Origin: Haloarchaeobius amylolyticus
GTDB lineage: Archaea; Halobacteriota; Halobacteria; Halobacteriales; Natrialbaceae
Assembly (NCBI RefSeq): GCF_026616195.1
Contig: NZ_JANHDH010000001.1
Location: 868,001-932,000, forward strand
Length of the DNA: 64,000 nucleotides
Direction: 5' to 3'
Below the pieces are notes generated by a model. The model ran no database searches, had not been told where the DNA came from, and worked only from the letters and a program-made list of their open reading frames with translations. Position 1 is the first letter of the stretch; each line of letters opens with the position of its first letter. The position numbers and the translations under genes are program-made. Positions 27,489-35,805 of this stretch are shown here, in pieces.

Positions 27489-27559
27489 GCGCGGATGGTC
27501 TAGTGGTAGGACCTGAGCCTTCCAAGCTCATGGCCCGGGTTCGAATCCCGGTCCGCGCA
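27489..27559 (+). tRNA. tRNA-Gly (anticodon UCC)
   Basis: This is a 71-nt cloverleaf with no intron. The acceptor stem is GCGCGGA/TCCGCGC with discriminator A at 27559. The D arm is GTCT/GGAC. The anticodon stem TGAGC/GCTCA encloses the loop CTTCCAA, giving anticodon UCC (reads GGA and probably other Gly codons). The T arm CCGGG/CCCGG has loop TTCGAAT. No CCA is encoded, as usual in archaea. Its 3' end is duplicated at 27680-27701, marking use as an integration site. Confidence 0.95.
27538..27559 (+). repeat. Attachment-site repeat, copy inside tRNA-Gly
   Basis: The last 22 nt of the tRNA (second G of the T-stem 5' strand through the discriminator base) are repeated exactly at 27680-27701. 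Integrases of tyrosine-recombinase elements typically target this part of tRNA genes. Confidence 0.75.
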
Positions 27560-27581
27560 CTTTCTGAGCGGAACCAGACGA

Positions 27582-27596
27582 GGAGCCACAGGCTCC
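27582..27596 (+). terminator. Hairpin after tRNA-Gly
   Basis: GGAGCC and GGCTCC flank ACA, a 6-bp hairpin starting 23 nt after the tRNA 3' end. A similar hairpin (GAGCC/GGCTC, 27724-27736) follows the displaced tRNA end at the same 23-nt distance. Confidence 0.4.
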
Positions 27597-27679
27597 GAGT
27601 CATGTGGAGCGAAGACGGTCGTAACGGAGGGATTCGAATCAGGGAGGTCGCGCGCAGCGCAGCGAGCACGTCTGACCGT

Positions 27680-27701
27680 GGTTCGAATCCCGGTCCGCGC
27701 A
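27680..27701 (+). repeat. Displaced tRNA-Gly 3' end (integration scar)
   Basis: An exact 22-nt copy of the tRNA 3' end lies 142 nt downstream without the rest of the tRNA. Weaker similarity continues about 40 nt beyond both copies, including the hairpin. The 120 nt between the copies hold no gene. They do contain a further T-loop-like GATTCGAATC near 27631-27640. Confidence 0.75.
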
Positions 27702-28018
27702 TTCCTGTGGCGACCGAATCCGTGAGCCCCGGGCTCCGAGACGAATGTCAGAAATAACAGATTAGTTGGAGGTGAATCGGGTTTCCATCCCCCTCGACCA
27801 CGGCCTCAGTTGCGCAGTTGCTGGTCGATCTTGGTCAAGTCTCGGTGCTGCCAGCAGGCTCGTCCTTCGTCCTGTACCGTCCTGTCACAGGTAGTCCCAT
27901 CGGTACAGACGCGGCCACATCTCGGCTCGTCGGTCTCTGTACTGCGGGGTTCACTCAGCGCCACGCCCATAGTGTGGGTAACCGGGAACTTAAAATGAAC
28001 GCTGCATGCATTTCTTTG

Positions 28019-28058
28019 CGTTTACCCTCTGCTCCTCGATAGTTTACGAGGAGGGGTA
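28019..28058 (+). ncRNA. Hairpin with own TATA box (candidate small RNA)
   Basis: TACCC (28023-28027), a 4-nt bulge and CTCCTCG (28032-28038) pair with CGAGGAG (28047-28053) and GGGTA (28054-28058) around an 8-nt A/T-rich loop. A TATA box at 27988-27996 is centred about 26 nt before 28019, so a transcript would begin right at the base of the stem. The next gene has a separate TATA box (28104-28110). Confidence 0.4.
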
Positions 28059-28103
28059 CCCGGCACAGTGACACGTCCTCTCTATGACAACTGGCAGGAA
28101 CGG

Positions 28104-28110
28104 TTAAGCT
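28104..28110 (+). promoter_or_regulatory. TATA box of the receiver-PAS gene
   Basis: TTAAGCT is centred 28 nt before the ATG at 28135, which predicts a leaderless transcript. Confidence 0.6.
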
Positions 28111-28134
28111 TACTCGAACGCTCGTAGAGGTACG

Positions 28135-28941
28135 ATGAGCCGCCCGACGGTCCGTCTCCTGCACGTCGACGACGACCCTGCATTCACCGAGCTGGTCGGT
28201 ACTGTCCTCGAGAAGACCGACGACAGTCTGGAGATTACGTCGGTGACGTCGCCGACGAGTGCACTGTCGATGCTCGAGGAGGACAGTCCCGACTGCATCG
28301 TCAGCGACTACGACATGCCGGAGATGAACGGGCTGGCACTGTTACGCGAGGTCAGGGAGCGTGAGGCCGAGATACCGTTCGTGCTGTTCACGGGCAAGGG
28401 CTCCGAGGAGGTGGCCAGCGAGGCCATCTCCGCCGGGGTGTCCGACTACCTCCAGAAGTCGGGTGGGCTCGAGAAGTACGAGATACTCGCGAACCGCGTC
28501 CGGAACCTGGTCGAGAAGTACCACGCCGAACGCCGGAGTCGGCAGTTGATGGCCGCCATCGAGTCGGTCGGCCAGGGCGTCAGCCTGCTGAACCCGGCTG
28601 GCGAGTTCGTCTTCGCCAACGACGCCTACGCGACGTGCTTCGGGTACGAGCCCGACGAGCTGGTCGGCGAGCACTGGTCGCTGCTGTACGAGACCGACGC
28701 CGACATCGAGCACATGCACGGGGTGGTGGAGTCCATCCCCGAGAACGGCTACTGGACCGGACAGACCAGACAGGTCCGCAAGGACCAGAGCAAGGTCCTG
28801 TTGAACCACCAGCTCGCGTTCGCGCAGGACCGCACGATGATCTGTACGGTCGGCGAACCACGGGACGCCGCAGGCTCGGAACCCATCGTGGTCGACGGGC
28901 AGGTGTTCGACGAGGACAGCCCGGCGGGCGTCCCACAGTAG
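28135..28941 (+). CDS. Response-regulator receiver domain fused to a PAS domain
   Basis: This 268-residue signalling protein has an N-terminal CheY-like receiver (residues 5-125): acidic pocket VDDDP (Asp12-14), phospho-acceptor Asp58 in IVSDYDMPEMNG, Thr86 in FTGKG, and Lys108 in YLQKSG. A PAS sensor follows (about 135-240: GQGVSLLNPAGEFVFANDAY, FGYEPDELVGEHW). It lacks a histidine-kinase core or a DNA-binding domain, so it probably acts as an intermediate in a phosphorelay or through protein contacts. Haloarchaea have many such receiver-PAS proteins. No cognate kinase lies nearby. Confidence 0.9.
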   Translation: MSRPTVRLLHVDDDPAFTELVGTVLEKTDDSLEITSVTSPTSALSMLEEDSPDCIVSDYDMPEMNGLALLREVREREAEIPFVLFTGKGSEEVASEAISAGVSDYLQKSGGLEKYEILANRVRNLVEKYHAERRSRQLMAAIESVGQGVSLLNPAGEFVFANDAYATCFGYEPDELVGEHWSLLYETDADIEHMHGVVESIPENGYWTGQTRQVRKDQSKVLLNHQLAFAQDRTMICTVGEPRDAAGSEPIVVDGQVFDEDSPAGVPQ

Positions 28942-28978
28942 TACGTACCTTTACTCTCGCTCGCCGCGTACTCCAACC

Positions 28979-29323
28979 ATGGCGACAGCTATCTCGCTCG
29001 ACGGGCGGACGCTCACCGCCCGGCAGAACGAAGGCGGCGAGGTATCGAGCGACACGAGTCTGCACTTCCGGCAGGAGGGACAGCGCATCAGCGCCGACTA
29101 CGCCGGGGGGTCCATCGTCGAGGGGTACCTGGTGGGGACCTTCGACGGGGAGCGGTGGGACGTCCGGTACGTCCAGTTGACCGAGGACGGCGAGACGGCG
29201 ACCGGCCACTCCATCGGCGAGGTGACGCTGCTGGACGACGGGCGCGTCCGCGTCGAGGACGAGTGGGAGTGGGAGTCGAAACCCGGCGGCGGCCGGACGC
29301 TCCTGGAGGAGGTCATCGAGTGA
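28979..29323 (+). CDS. Avidin-like beta-barrel protein (formerly 'N-acetylglutamate synthase'-annotated family)
   Basis: The 114-residue protein has repeated beta-hairpins: SLDGRTLTARQNEGGEVS, HFRQEGQRISADYAGG, GYLVGTFDGERWDVRYVQL and VRVEDEWEWES. This matches the small bacterial/archaeal family with an avidin-like fold that databases sometimes mislabel as N-acetylglutamate synthase. No enzymatic motif is present. A TATA-like box at 28949-28956 fits the ATG. It overlaps the convergent gene by 11 nt. Confidence 0.75.
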   Translation: MATAISLDGRTLTARQNEGGEVSSDTSLHFRQEGQRISADYAGGSIVEGYLVGTFDGERWDVRYVQLTEDGETATGHSIGEVTLLDDGRVRVEDEWEWESKPGGGRTLLEEVIE

Positions 29324-30989
29324 GCGGCCGACTCGTCGTCGAGTCGGTCGTGGTCGGGTCGGCAGTCGTGGGTTCGCTCGTCGTCGGCTCACCCGTCGTG
29401 GTCCCGTTCACGCCGGCGTCGATTCCCGGTTCACCGACGTCGTCGTAGTGGAACGACACGGTCACGGTCTGGTCCCCGGCCGGCGTCGACCGTTCGTATT
29501 TCACCGTGAGGTCCGTGACGAGGCCGTCCTCGGTCACGACCGCGACGAACCGGTAGTCCGTGACGTTCGAGAGCCCCGGCGGGGCGTTCCAGCCGACGAC
29601 CCGGTGGTACGTCAGGCCGTCGACGCTGTAGGAGCCGCTCCGGATGCTCCGCGGGGTATCGAGGTACAGTTCGACGAATCGCTCGGCGCGGTCCTCGTGG
29701 TAGCCCTCCCCGTACCGGACCATCACCGGTTCGCGGTTGATGGCGTACGTGTTCCCCTTCTTCGTGACGACCTCGCGGGTCTCGCCGTCGGCCGACCCGG
29801 TCTGCTCGATGGCCTCGCCGTCGATGGTGACGCCGGTCAGTTCCGACGAGTAGACGGTCCGGTTCTCGACGGTGACCACCTCCCTGGCGACGCGCCAGAC
29901 CGGGCCGTCGGTCGAGGGGTCGGCGGTCGCGCCGAACTCCAGCGTCCACCGGTAGGACTCCCCGGCGAGGGCGTTCGCGTGTGCCTGTGCGAGGGTCGAA
30001 GCGTCGGTGACGCCGTAGGCCCCGAGCCCCGGCGGCCGGCCGTCGTTCGGGGTCGGGTCGGCGAGGGTATCGCCCCCGAAGTCGCCGGGATAGGTGTCGC
30101 TCTCGTCCAGCCGGAACTCGGGGTCCTCGGCGGCGATGCTGGTGTCGGACCCCGGCACGCCGTCCGCCCCCGCGCCCCCGTCGTCTCCGGGGAGCAGGCC
30201 GAGCGCGAGGCCACCACCGGCGAGGAGGACGGCGACGACCACCAGCCCGAGGACGACCAGCCGAGGTGTCGAGGTGAGCCAGTTCGGCCGCCAGCCGTCG
30301 GTGGCATCGTAGCCGGCGTCGGCAGTCTGGTCCTCGCCGGGGTTCTGGTCGGTCGCTCCGTCACCCACATCTTCGTCGCTTGCTGCTGGGGCAGCCCCGT
30401 ACCGGAGGAACTCGGGCGAGGCGGCGAGCCCGTCGGGTCGTTTCGCGAACCGCGAGCCGTCCCCGTCTGACTCCTCCTCGTCGTCCCCCGCGGCTCCCGC
30501 CAGTTCGGATGTGTCGCCACCCTCCTCGGCGGAATCGACTGTCGCTGTCGCGGTCGATGATGCTGGCATCGAGACCCCGGCGTCCCGGGTCATCCGGGTC
30601 CCGAGGTACTCGGTACAGACCTCGTCGACCGAAGCGCGGTCGAGCCCATAGCACGCGAAGGAGTAGAGGTCGAGGACCTGCCCGGGCGGGTCGGGCGGAG
30701 CGACCGCCGGGTGGTAGACGAGTCGGTCGGCCGCGGTCGAATCGCGGTCGCCTCTGTCGGACTCCGTCCCCTGCTCGTCCTCGTCCCCGCCATCCTCGTC
30801 GCTGGCGTCCCCGGTGACCACCCGGTAATGCTCTCCATCCCTTACGAAGACGGTCCCCGAGTCCTTCCCGCCGTCCTTCCGCACCAGCGACTCGGCCTCG
30901 ACTGCGAGGAGTGCCGCCACGAATTCGCGGAACGCCGCGGGTGGGAGGTCCGCGACCCGTTCCTCGAACGCGGTGCGTGACAGGGGCAT
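29313..30989 (-). CDS. Single-pass membrane protein with nuclease-like N-terminal segment and extracellular domain
   Basis: The 558-residue protein has four parts. Residues 1-60 (FEERVADLPPAAFREFVAAL, VRKDGGKDSGTVFV) recall the start of restriction-endonuclease-like (Mrr) domains but lack a clear PD-(D/E)xK core. Residues 61-240 are a highly acidic disordered region containing a short folded piece (VLDLYSFACYGLDRASVDE). One membrane helix spans about 243-266. The C-terminal ~290 residues are an extracellular beta domain (YRWTLEFGA, EGYHEDRAERFVELYLDTP, YRFVAVVTEDGLV), like haloarchaeal lipoprotein DUFs, ending in a Thr/Ser/Pro repeat tail. Function unknown; a surface sensor is a guess. Confidence 0.7.
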   Translation of the reverse strand: MPLSRTAFEERVADLPPAAFREFVAALLAVEAESLVRKDGGKDSGTVFVRDGEHYRVVTGDASDEDGGDEDEQGTESDRGDRDSTAADRLVYHPAVAPPDPPGQVLDLYSFACYGLDRASVDEVCTEYLGTRMTRDAGVSMPASSTATATVDSAEEGGDTSELAGAAGDDEEESDGDGSRFAKRPDGLAASPEFLRYGAAPAASDEDVGDGATDQNPGEDQTADAGYDATDGWRPNWLTSTPRLVVLGLVVVAVLLAGGGLALGLLPGDDGGAGADGVPGSDTSIAAEDPEFRLDESDTYPGDFGGDTLADPTPNDGRPPGLGAYGVTDASTLAQAHANALAGESYRWTLEFGATADPSTDGPVWRVAREVVTVENRTVYSSELTGVTIDGEAIEQTGSADGETREVVTKKGNTYAINREPVMVRYGEGYHEDRAERFVELYLDTPRSIRSGSYSVDGLTYHRVVGWNAPPGLSNVTDYRFVAVVTEDGLVTDLTVKYERSTPAGDQTVTVSFHYDDVGEPGIDAGVNGTTTGEPTTSEPTTADPTTTDSTTSRPLTR

Positions 30990-31070
30990 CGGGACTCTAC
31001 CGTAGATAGGGGACGAACAGTCTTAGTGACTGCACTCGCGGCACTCTGGGCCGGCTCGTCGACCCCGGCA

Positions 31071-31751
31071 TCAGTCCCCCACCGTCTCGAACTCGGGGTG
31101 GTGGTCACCGTCCTCGCCGTCGCTGCTGTCGTCGCCGCCCCCGTCACGACCAGCCGGCCAGACCGGGAGGGTCTGGGCGACCAGCCCGCCGAGCAGTCGT
31201 GGCGCGGCTGCGATCGTCGCCAGCGCCCCGAGCACGTTGAACACGGCGTCGTAGGCGGTGTCCTCGTCGCTGTAGACCACGAGCCACGGGTGGACGAGTT
31301 CGATACCCTCCCAGACCAGTCCGAGGGCGAGCGTGGTCGTCAGGACGGCCGCGGGGACCGTCCACCCCGGGACGAAGGGCGTCTCGCCGTTGAGGTAGTA
31401 GGCCCGCGCGAGCAGGTAGGTCGGGCCGGCGACCAGCGTCGCCGACGCGAGGTGCGTGAGGTGGTCCCACCACCAGACGGTGTCGTACAGGCCGAAGATG
31501 CCGCCGAGTGGGTGCAAGAAGAGCGCGATGCTGACCCAGACGACGTGGAAGGGAGCCAGCTCGACGCCGAGTGCCTGCCGGACGATGTACGGGTGGAACA
31601 GGATGAGGGCGGCGTAGTGCGGGTAGTCGTGGAGCGAGTCGGAGGTCAGCGCGAACCCGACCAGTAATGCCGCGAGCACCAGCCTGACCACCCCGGCGAC
31701 GGCCTGGGCGAGGGGCGACCCGTCGACCCGCCACGCGTGTCCGACCGACAT
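31071..31751 (-). CDS. Polytopic membrane protein (YjdF/DUF2238-like), unknown function
   Basis: The 226-residue protein has about six hydrophobic segments. A central TVWWWDHLTHLASATLV motif and later GIELVHPWLVVYSDEDTAYD put paired acidic/His residues at membrane edges, faintly like the DUF2238/YjdF family. The start at 31751 is chosen because a TATA-like box (reverse of 31776-31783) lies 28 nt upstream; the frame itself extends to 31805. The tail after the last helix is Asp/Gly-rich. Confidence 0.65.
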   Translation of the reverse strand: MSVGHAWRVDGSPLAQAVAGVVRLVLAALLVGFALTSDSLHDYPHYAALILFHPYIVRQALGVELAPFHVVWVSIALFLHPLGGIFGLYDTVWWWDHLTHLASATLVAGPTYLLARAYYLNGETPFVPGWTVPAAVLTTTLALGLVWEGIELVHPWLVVYSDEDTAYDAVFNVLGALATIAAAPRLLGGLVAQTLPVWPAGRDGGGDDSSDGEDGDHHPEFETVGD

Positions 31752-31945
31752 ACTATCCAGAGAATCGAGACGAGCGCGGATAAGGTCGCAGCGACCGAAA
31801 CGCAACGACGTAACCGGGGTGAAACCGATTCTCGTGGGCTCTCCGTCGTGGCAGGGGAGTGGCGGGGAACCGTCGGCGAAGGCCCCCCGACCGCCGGCGG
31901 TGCGACCCCGAAAGCCCCTACTGTCCCCGCGCCCTCTCTCGACCC

Positions 31946-32536
31946 GTGTCAGACGACGCCCGGCGTTCGTGCGAGTTCCTCGGCTGGCCCGCCGACGAGC
32001 CGACGCTCCGGCTCGACTACCGGCGGTTCAGCTACGCCGGGAAGTTCGTCATGACGAGTACGGGCAAGGCCGTCGTCCGGGGGCCAGCACACGCCATCGA
32101 CGACTCCCGACCCGACGCCGGCGAGTACGACCGGGACGTGCTGGCCGCCGTCGCGTTCAACGAGGACCGGACCGACGCCGGCACCCTCTGGCTCCGGTAC
32201 GTCACGGTCCGCGAGGACCACCGCGGCGAGGGCATCGGCCCCGACCTCGTCGGGTTCGTGGTCGACCGGGCCCGCGAGGACGGGTACGACCGGGCCCGCA
32301 TCGCGGTCAACAACCCCTACTCCTACGAGGCGCTCTACCGCGCTGGCTTCGGCTACACCGGCCGCCAGACCGGGCTCGCGGAGCTGGTCCTCGAGAACCC
32401 CGACCCCGCCGCGGACGCGGACGAACCGTCCCGGTACCGCGAGGGGCTGGGCGCCTTCACCGACCGCGAGGACCTCTCCGCCGCCGAGCGCGAGTTCGTC
32501 GCCGAGAAGCGCGAGCGCGGGCCCCCGCCGCGCTGA
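31946..32536 (+). CDS. GNAT-family N-acetyltransferase
   Basis: The 196-residue protein (GTG start) has the GNAT acetyl-CoA motif VREDHRGEGIGPDLVGFVVD (R/H-x-G-x-G-x-G pattern) and the following helix. It also has NPYSYEALYRAGFGYTGRQ, where the family's 'N..a..lY...GF' motif is clear. An in-frame ATG at 31859 would add 29 Arg/Pro-rich residues with no family similarity, so the GTG is preferred; a weak AT box at 31916-31922 supports it. The acetylated substrate (small molecule or protein N-terminus) is unknown. Confidence 0.8.
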   Translation: MSDDARRSCEFLGWPADEPTLRLDYRRFSYAGKFVMTSTGKAVVRGPAHAIDDSRPDAGEYDRDVLAAVAFNEDRTDAGTLWLRYVTVREDHRGEGIGPDLVGFVVDRAREDGYDRARIAVNNPYSYEALYRAGFGYTGRQTGLAELVLENPDPAADADEPSRYREGLGAFTDREDLSAAEREFVAEKRERGPPPR

Positions 32537-32607
32537 CCCGGGACAGCCCTCGAATCCGGACCTGGAATCACCAGTATTGAAACCCTGCGCCCCGTAGCCA
32601 GCCCAAG

Positions 32608-33588
32608 ATGGGAAACGCAGACCTTCGGGACCTCGCGCACATCGAGGAGGTCCCCTTCGACGAACTCGGCGGCGGCGTGGTGGCGGTCGACGCCCACAAC
32701 TGGCTCTACCGCTACCTGACGACGACCGTCCGCTGGACCAGCGACCACCGCTACACCACCGAGGGCGGCGACGAGGTGGCGAACCTCATCGGCATCGTCC
32801 AGGGGCTCCCGAAGTTCTTCGAGCACGACCTGACGCCCGTGATGGTGTTCGACGGCGGGCCCTCCGAGCTGAAGACCGACGAGATCGAGTCCCGCCGCGA
32901 GCAGCGCAAGCAGATGGAAGAACGCCTCGAAGAGGCCCGCGAGCGCGGTGACACCGCCGAGGTCGCCCGCCTCGACTCCGCCACCCAGCGTCTTACTCCT
33001 GTTATCCAGGAGACCAGCCGGGAACTCCTGCGCCTGCTCGACGTGCCGGTGGTCGAGGCCCCTGCCGAGGGGGAGGCCCAGTGCGCCCACATCGCCAAGC
33101 GCGGCGATTCGGATTACGTCGGGACCGAGGACTACGACGCCCTGCTGTTCGGCGCGCCCGTCACGCTCCGCCAGTTGACCAGCAAGGGCGACCCCGAGCG
33201 CATGGACCTCCAGCAGACGCTCGACGACCTCGACGTGACCCTCGAACAGCTCATCGACATCGCCATCCTCTGTGGCACCGACTTCAACGAGGGCGTCCAC
33301 GGCTACGGGCCCAAGACCGCCCTGAAGAAGGTCAGGGAGCACGGCGACCTCTGGACCGTCTTCGAGAAGGAGGACGTGTACGTCGAGAACGCCGACCTCG
33401 TCCGCGCCCTGTTCCGCGACCCGAACGTCACCGACGACTACGAGTTCGACACCAGCATCTCGCCCGACGTGGACGCGGCCCGCGAGTACGTCGTCGAGGA
33501 GTGGGAGGTCGACCCCGACGAGGTCCGCCGCGGCTTCGAGCGCATGGAGGAGGGGCTGACCCAGACCGGACTGGACAACTGGACCTGA
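32608..33588 (+). CDS. fen: Flap endonuclease 1
   Basis: The 326-residue FEN1 of the XPG/RAD2 family removes 5' flaps in Okazaki fragment maturation and base-excision repair. The N-terminal nuclease region begins [20 protein letters not shown] and has acidic ligands [12 protein letters not shown] and VMVFDGGPS. The internal region has [14 protein letters not shown] and [14 protein letters not shown]. The helix-hairpin-helix piece is [20 protein letters not shown]. The last residues QTGLDNW form a PCNA-interacting PIP box (Q-x-x-L-x-x-W). All seven acidic catalytic positions appear present. It is a single gene with a TATA-like box near 32574-32580. Confidence 0.97.
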   Translation: MGNADLRDLAHIEEVPFDELGGGVVAVDAHNWLYRYLTTTVRWTSDHRYTTEGGDEVANLIGIVQGLPKFFEHDLTPVMVFDGGPSELKTDEIESRREQRKQMEERLEEARERGDTAEVARLDSATQRLTPVIQETSRELLRLLDVPVVEAPAEGEAQCAHIAKRGDSDYVGTEDYDALLFGAPVTLRQLTSKGDPERMDLQQTLDDLDVTLEQLIDIAILCGTDFNEGVHGYGPKTALKKVREHGDLWTVFEKEDVYVENADLVRALFRDPNVTDDYEFDTSISPDVDAAREYVVEEWEVDPDEVRRGFERMEEGLTQTGLDNWT

Positions 33589-33761
33589 ACTGTCGAGCCG
33601 TCACTTTTCCGTTCACCGCCTTCAGCCGACGTCCCAGCCACGGCAGCGCCGCCAGAACCGTGGTGAGGCCGGCGTCAGACACCGTTTCGACCGTTGGAAA
33701 CGTTGCCGAACGGGATTACCCTGCTCGCAATAAACGGGGTGCATGGACAGGGAAGCACTGC

Positions 33762-34946
33762 ATGTCGAAGTTCACGACTCGACGCGGAGTGCTTGGAACG
33801 GTGACTGGACTGGTCGCGGCCACTGCCGGCGTCGCCGGGGTGGGTGGCGGGACAGCACCCGAGAACGGCGGTAGCACCACCGGCGGAGACGCAGCCGGTG
33901 GCGGTGTCGCCGACGCGGCAGCACAGACAGCGAACCGACAGCAGTTCGATATCCTCGAGGGGACCGACCTGCAGACGACCGTGTACGTCCGAACGGCCGA
34001 GGCCGACGGCCCGACCGTGTTCGTGGTCGGTGGCGTCCACGGCGACGAGGAATCCGGGTACAGGACGGCCGACGCCGTGACCGAGTGGGAGGTCGACGCC
34101 GGCCAGCTCGTCGTCCTCCCGCGGGCGAACCAGCCGGCCGTCGAGTCCGGGACCCGGACAGGCGGCATCGGCGACCTCAACCGGCAGTTCCCGGCCGGCG
34201 AGGAACCGACCAGCGAGCTCGCGCGGGCCATCTGGTCGGTCATCACGGAGTACGACCCCGACGTGCTGGTCGACCTGCACCAGGCCGACAGCATCTACAC
34301 GCCCGGGCAGGAGGGCCCCGAGAAGGACGTCGGGCAGGCCATCTTCCACAGTGGCGGCAACGCCGGCGGGTACGCCACGGAGATGGCGGCACAGGTGAAC
34401 GAGAACGTCGTGCCCGACTCCCGGCCGCGGTACGACTTCCTGACGGCGATGTTCGACTTCGAGATGGAGCCGTCGGGACTGCTCGCCACGAAGGCGGCGA
34501 CGGCCCTCGACAGCGACAGCCTGCTGGTCGAGGTCACGGACGAGGACCTCGCACTCGAGACGCAGGTGGCCTGGCAGACCGCGCTCGTCCGGGTCCTCCT
34601 CTCGGGACTGGTCATCGCGGACGGGGAAGGGGAGGACGGGGAGGAGCCCGAACCGGAGAACGAACCACCCGTGGCGGTCCTCGAGACCATGCCCGCCGAC
34701 GCCGAGAGCGTCGACTTCGAGCGCGGTGACACCGTCACCTTCGACGCCTCGCGGTCCAGCGACCCCGACGGTGAGGTCGCCACCTACGAGTGGTCGCTCG
34801 ACGGCGAGTCGTTCCGGGAGGGCGACGCCACGGCCGAACTCACGTTCAACGAGTGTGGCACCGCCGAGGTCAAGGTCCGGGTCACCGACGACGACGGCGC
34901 GACCGACACCGTCGCCGTGACCGTCTCGACGAAGGACCGGGACTGA
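33762..34946 (+). CDS. Secreted M14-like (succinylglutamate desuccinylase/aspartoacylase-type) zinc hydrolase with PKD domain
   Basis: This 394-residue protein carries a twin-arginine-type signal (TTRRGVLGTVTGLVAATAG) without a lipobox Cys. Next comes a linker rich in Gly/Thr, then the catalytic domain: VVGGVHGDEES provides His and Glu zinc ligands, QFPAGEEPTSELAR follows, and VDLHQADSIY provides the second His. Residues about 305-394 form a PKD/Ig-like domain (FDASRSSDPDGEVATYEWSL, VRVTDDDGATDTVAV). The enzyme type cleaves amide bonds of acylated amino acids or carboxy-terminal residues. Its PKD domain suggests surface or polymer contact. A TATA-like box at 33729-33735 fits the ATG. Confidence 0.82.
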   Translation: MSKFTTRRGVLGTVTGLVAATAGVAGVGGGTAPENGGSTTGGDAAGGGVADAAAQTANRQQFDILEGTDLQTTVYVRTAEADGPTVFVVGGVHGDEESGYRTADAVTEWEVDAGQLVVLPRANQPAVESGTRTGGIGDLNRQFPAGEEPTSELARAIWSVITEYDPDVLVDLHQADSIYTPGQEGPEKDVGQAIFHSGGNAGGYATEMAAQVNENVVPDSRPRYDFLTAMFDFEMEPSGLLATKAATALDSDSLLVEVTDEDLALETQVAWQTALVRVLLSGLVIADGEGEDGEEPEPENEPPVAVLETMPADAESVDFERGDTVTFDASRSSDPDGEVATYEWSLDGESFREGDATAELTFNECGTAEVKVRVTDDDGATDTVAVTVSTKDRD

Positions 34947-35024
34947 GCCGGCGAGGACCCCGGGACCGGCTGCCCCGGACGCAATCCCTAAACGCTGGAC
35001 CGACGTAGGCGACGACGAGCCCAG

Positions 35025-35273
35025 ATGACACCCGAGGAAGTCGCCGACATGATCGAAGCGAACCTCGACGACGCCGAGGCGACCGTCGAGCGCGCCCGTG
35101 GCGAACACGACGACGACCACCTGCGCGCCATCGTCGTCTCGCCCGCCTTCGAGGGCAAGCCGCTGGTCCAGCAACACCAGCTCGTCTACGACGCGCTCGG
35201 CGAGCACATGACGACGGACATCCACGCGCTGGAGCTGAAGACCTACACGCCCGCGGAGTACGCCGACCTGTAG
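35025..35273 (+). CDS. BolA family protein
   Basis: The 82-residue protein has the BolA fold: MTPEEVADMIEANLDDAEATV as the first helix, HLRAIVVSPAFEGKPLVQQH as the hairpin with the 'F.g....rHq.vy' loop, and LVYDALGEHM next. The last part is HALELKTYTPAEY. The conserved His in QQHQLVYDAL is present. BolA proteins partner monothiol glutaredoxins in iron-sulfur cluster handling. No glutaredoxin is seen nearby. A TATA-like box at 34985-34991 could drive it. Confidence 0.88.
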   Translation: MTPEEVADMIEANLDDAEATVERARGEHDDDHLRAIVVSPAFEGKPLVQQHQLVYDALGEHMTTDIHALELKTYTPAEYADL

Positions 35274-35338
35274 CCGCCGGCGCCCCACAGCCGTCCGGCG
35301 AGCACGGCTTTTTTACGCCAGCGAGCCACCGTGTCAGT

Positions 35339-35803
35339 ATGGAAACCCTTCACGGTCGCGTTCGCGTCGAGTGGGCGCTCCAGACGGTCGTCACGGCGGT
35401 CGTCCTCGGCGGGGTCGTCTTCGGCATCGACCGGGTCGCCCAGCTGGGGCTCGGGCCGGCGGTCCCGGCCGCCCTGGCCGTGCTCATCGTCGCCATCGGC
35501 GTCGGACACGCGATACTGCTCTACCGTGACTGGCGGTTCGACCTCGAACCGGACTCCCTCTACCTCGAACGCGGCGTCGTCACCCGGGTCGAGACGGCGG
35601 TCCCCTACGTCCGCGTCCAGCACGTCGACACCCAGCGCAACCCCATCGACCGCGCGCTCGGCCTCTCCCGGGTGGTGGTCTACACCGCGGGTTCGCGGGG
35701 CGCCGACGTGTCGGTACCGGGGCTGACCCCCGAGCGTGCCCGCCGCCTGCGTAACGAACTCCGGGACCTCGCGGTCGAGTCCGAACCGGAGGACGCGGTG
35801 TAG
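35339..35803 (+). CDS. PH-domain membrane protein, YdbS-like
   Basis: This is a 154-residue bPH2 (DUF304) protein. Two hydrophobic segments (about 19-34 and 40-62) are followed by the PH-like core: WRFDLEPDSLYLERGVVTR, the family's 'vPy.riQhvd..r.pi.r.lGl' motif seen as VPYVRVQHVDTQRNPIDRAL, and VVYTAGSRGADVSVPGL. It ends 2 nt before the larger YdbT-like gene, forming the well-known two-gene arrangement. In bacteria this pair is linked to surfactin-like/antibiotic resistance and membrane homeostasis. A TATA box at 35308-35316 starts the operon. Confidence 0.85.
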   Translation: METLHGRVRVEWALQTVVTAVVLGGVVFGIDRVAQLGLGPAVPAALAVLIVAIGVGHAILLYRDWRFDLEPDSLYLERGVVTRVETAVPYVRVQHVDTQRNPIDRALGLSRVVVYTAGSRGADVSVPGLTPERARRLRNELRDLAVESEPEDAV

Positions 35804-35805
35804 CG

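Larger units (their letters stand above)
27560..28134. other. Gene-free stretch downstream of tRNA-Gly
   Basis: The stretch holds the integration scar, two small hairpins, an AT-richer segment, a candidate hairpin RNA (28019-28058) and the promoter of the regulator gene at 28135. I see no convincing coding region. Open frames running through it in both directions cross the tRNA and look spurious. The base composition is visibly lower in GC than that of the flanking genes, fitting remnants of an acquired element. Confidence 0.6.

Noticed and set aside
27265-27757. Open frames on both strands running through tRNA-Gly
   Set aside because: They read through the tRNA and the duplicated tRNA end. 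Such frames are a known source of false haloarchaeal proteins.
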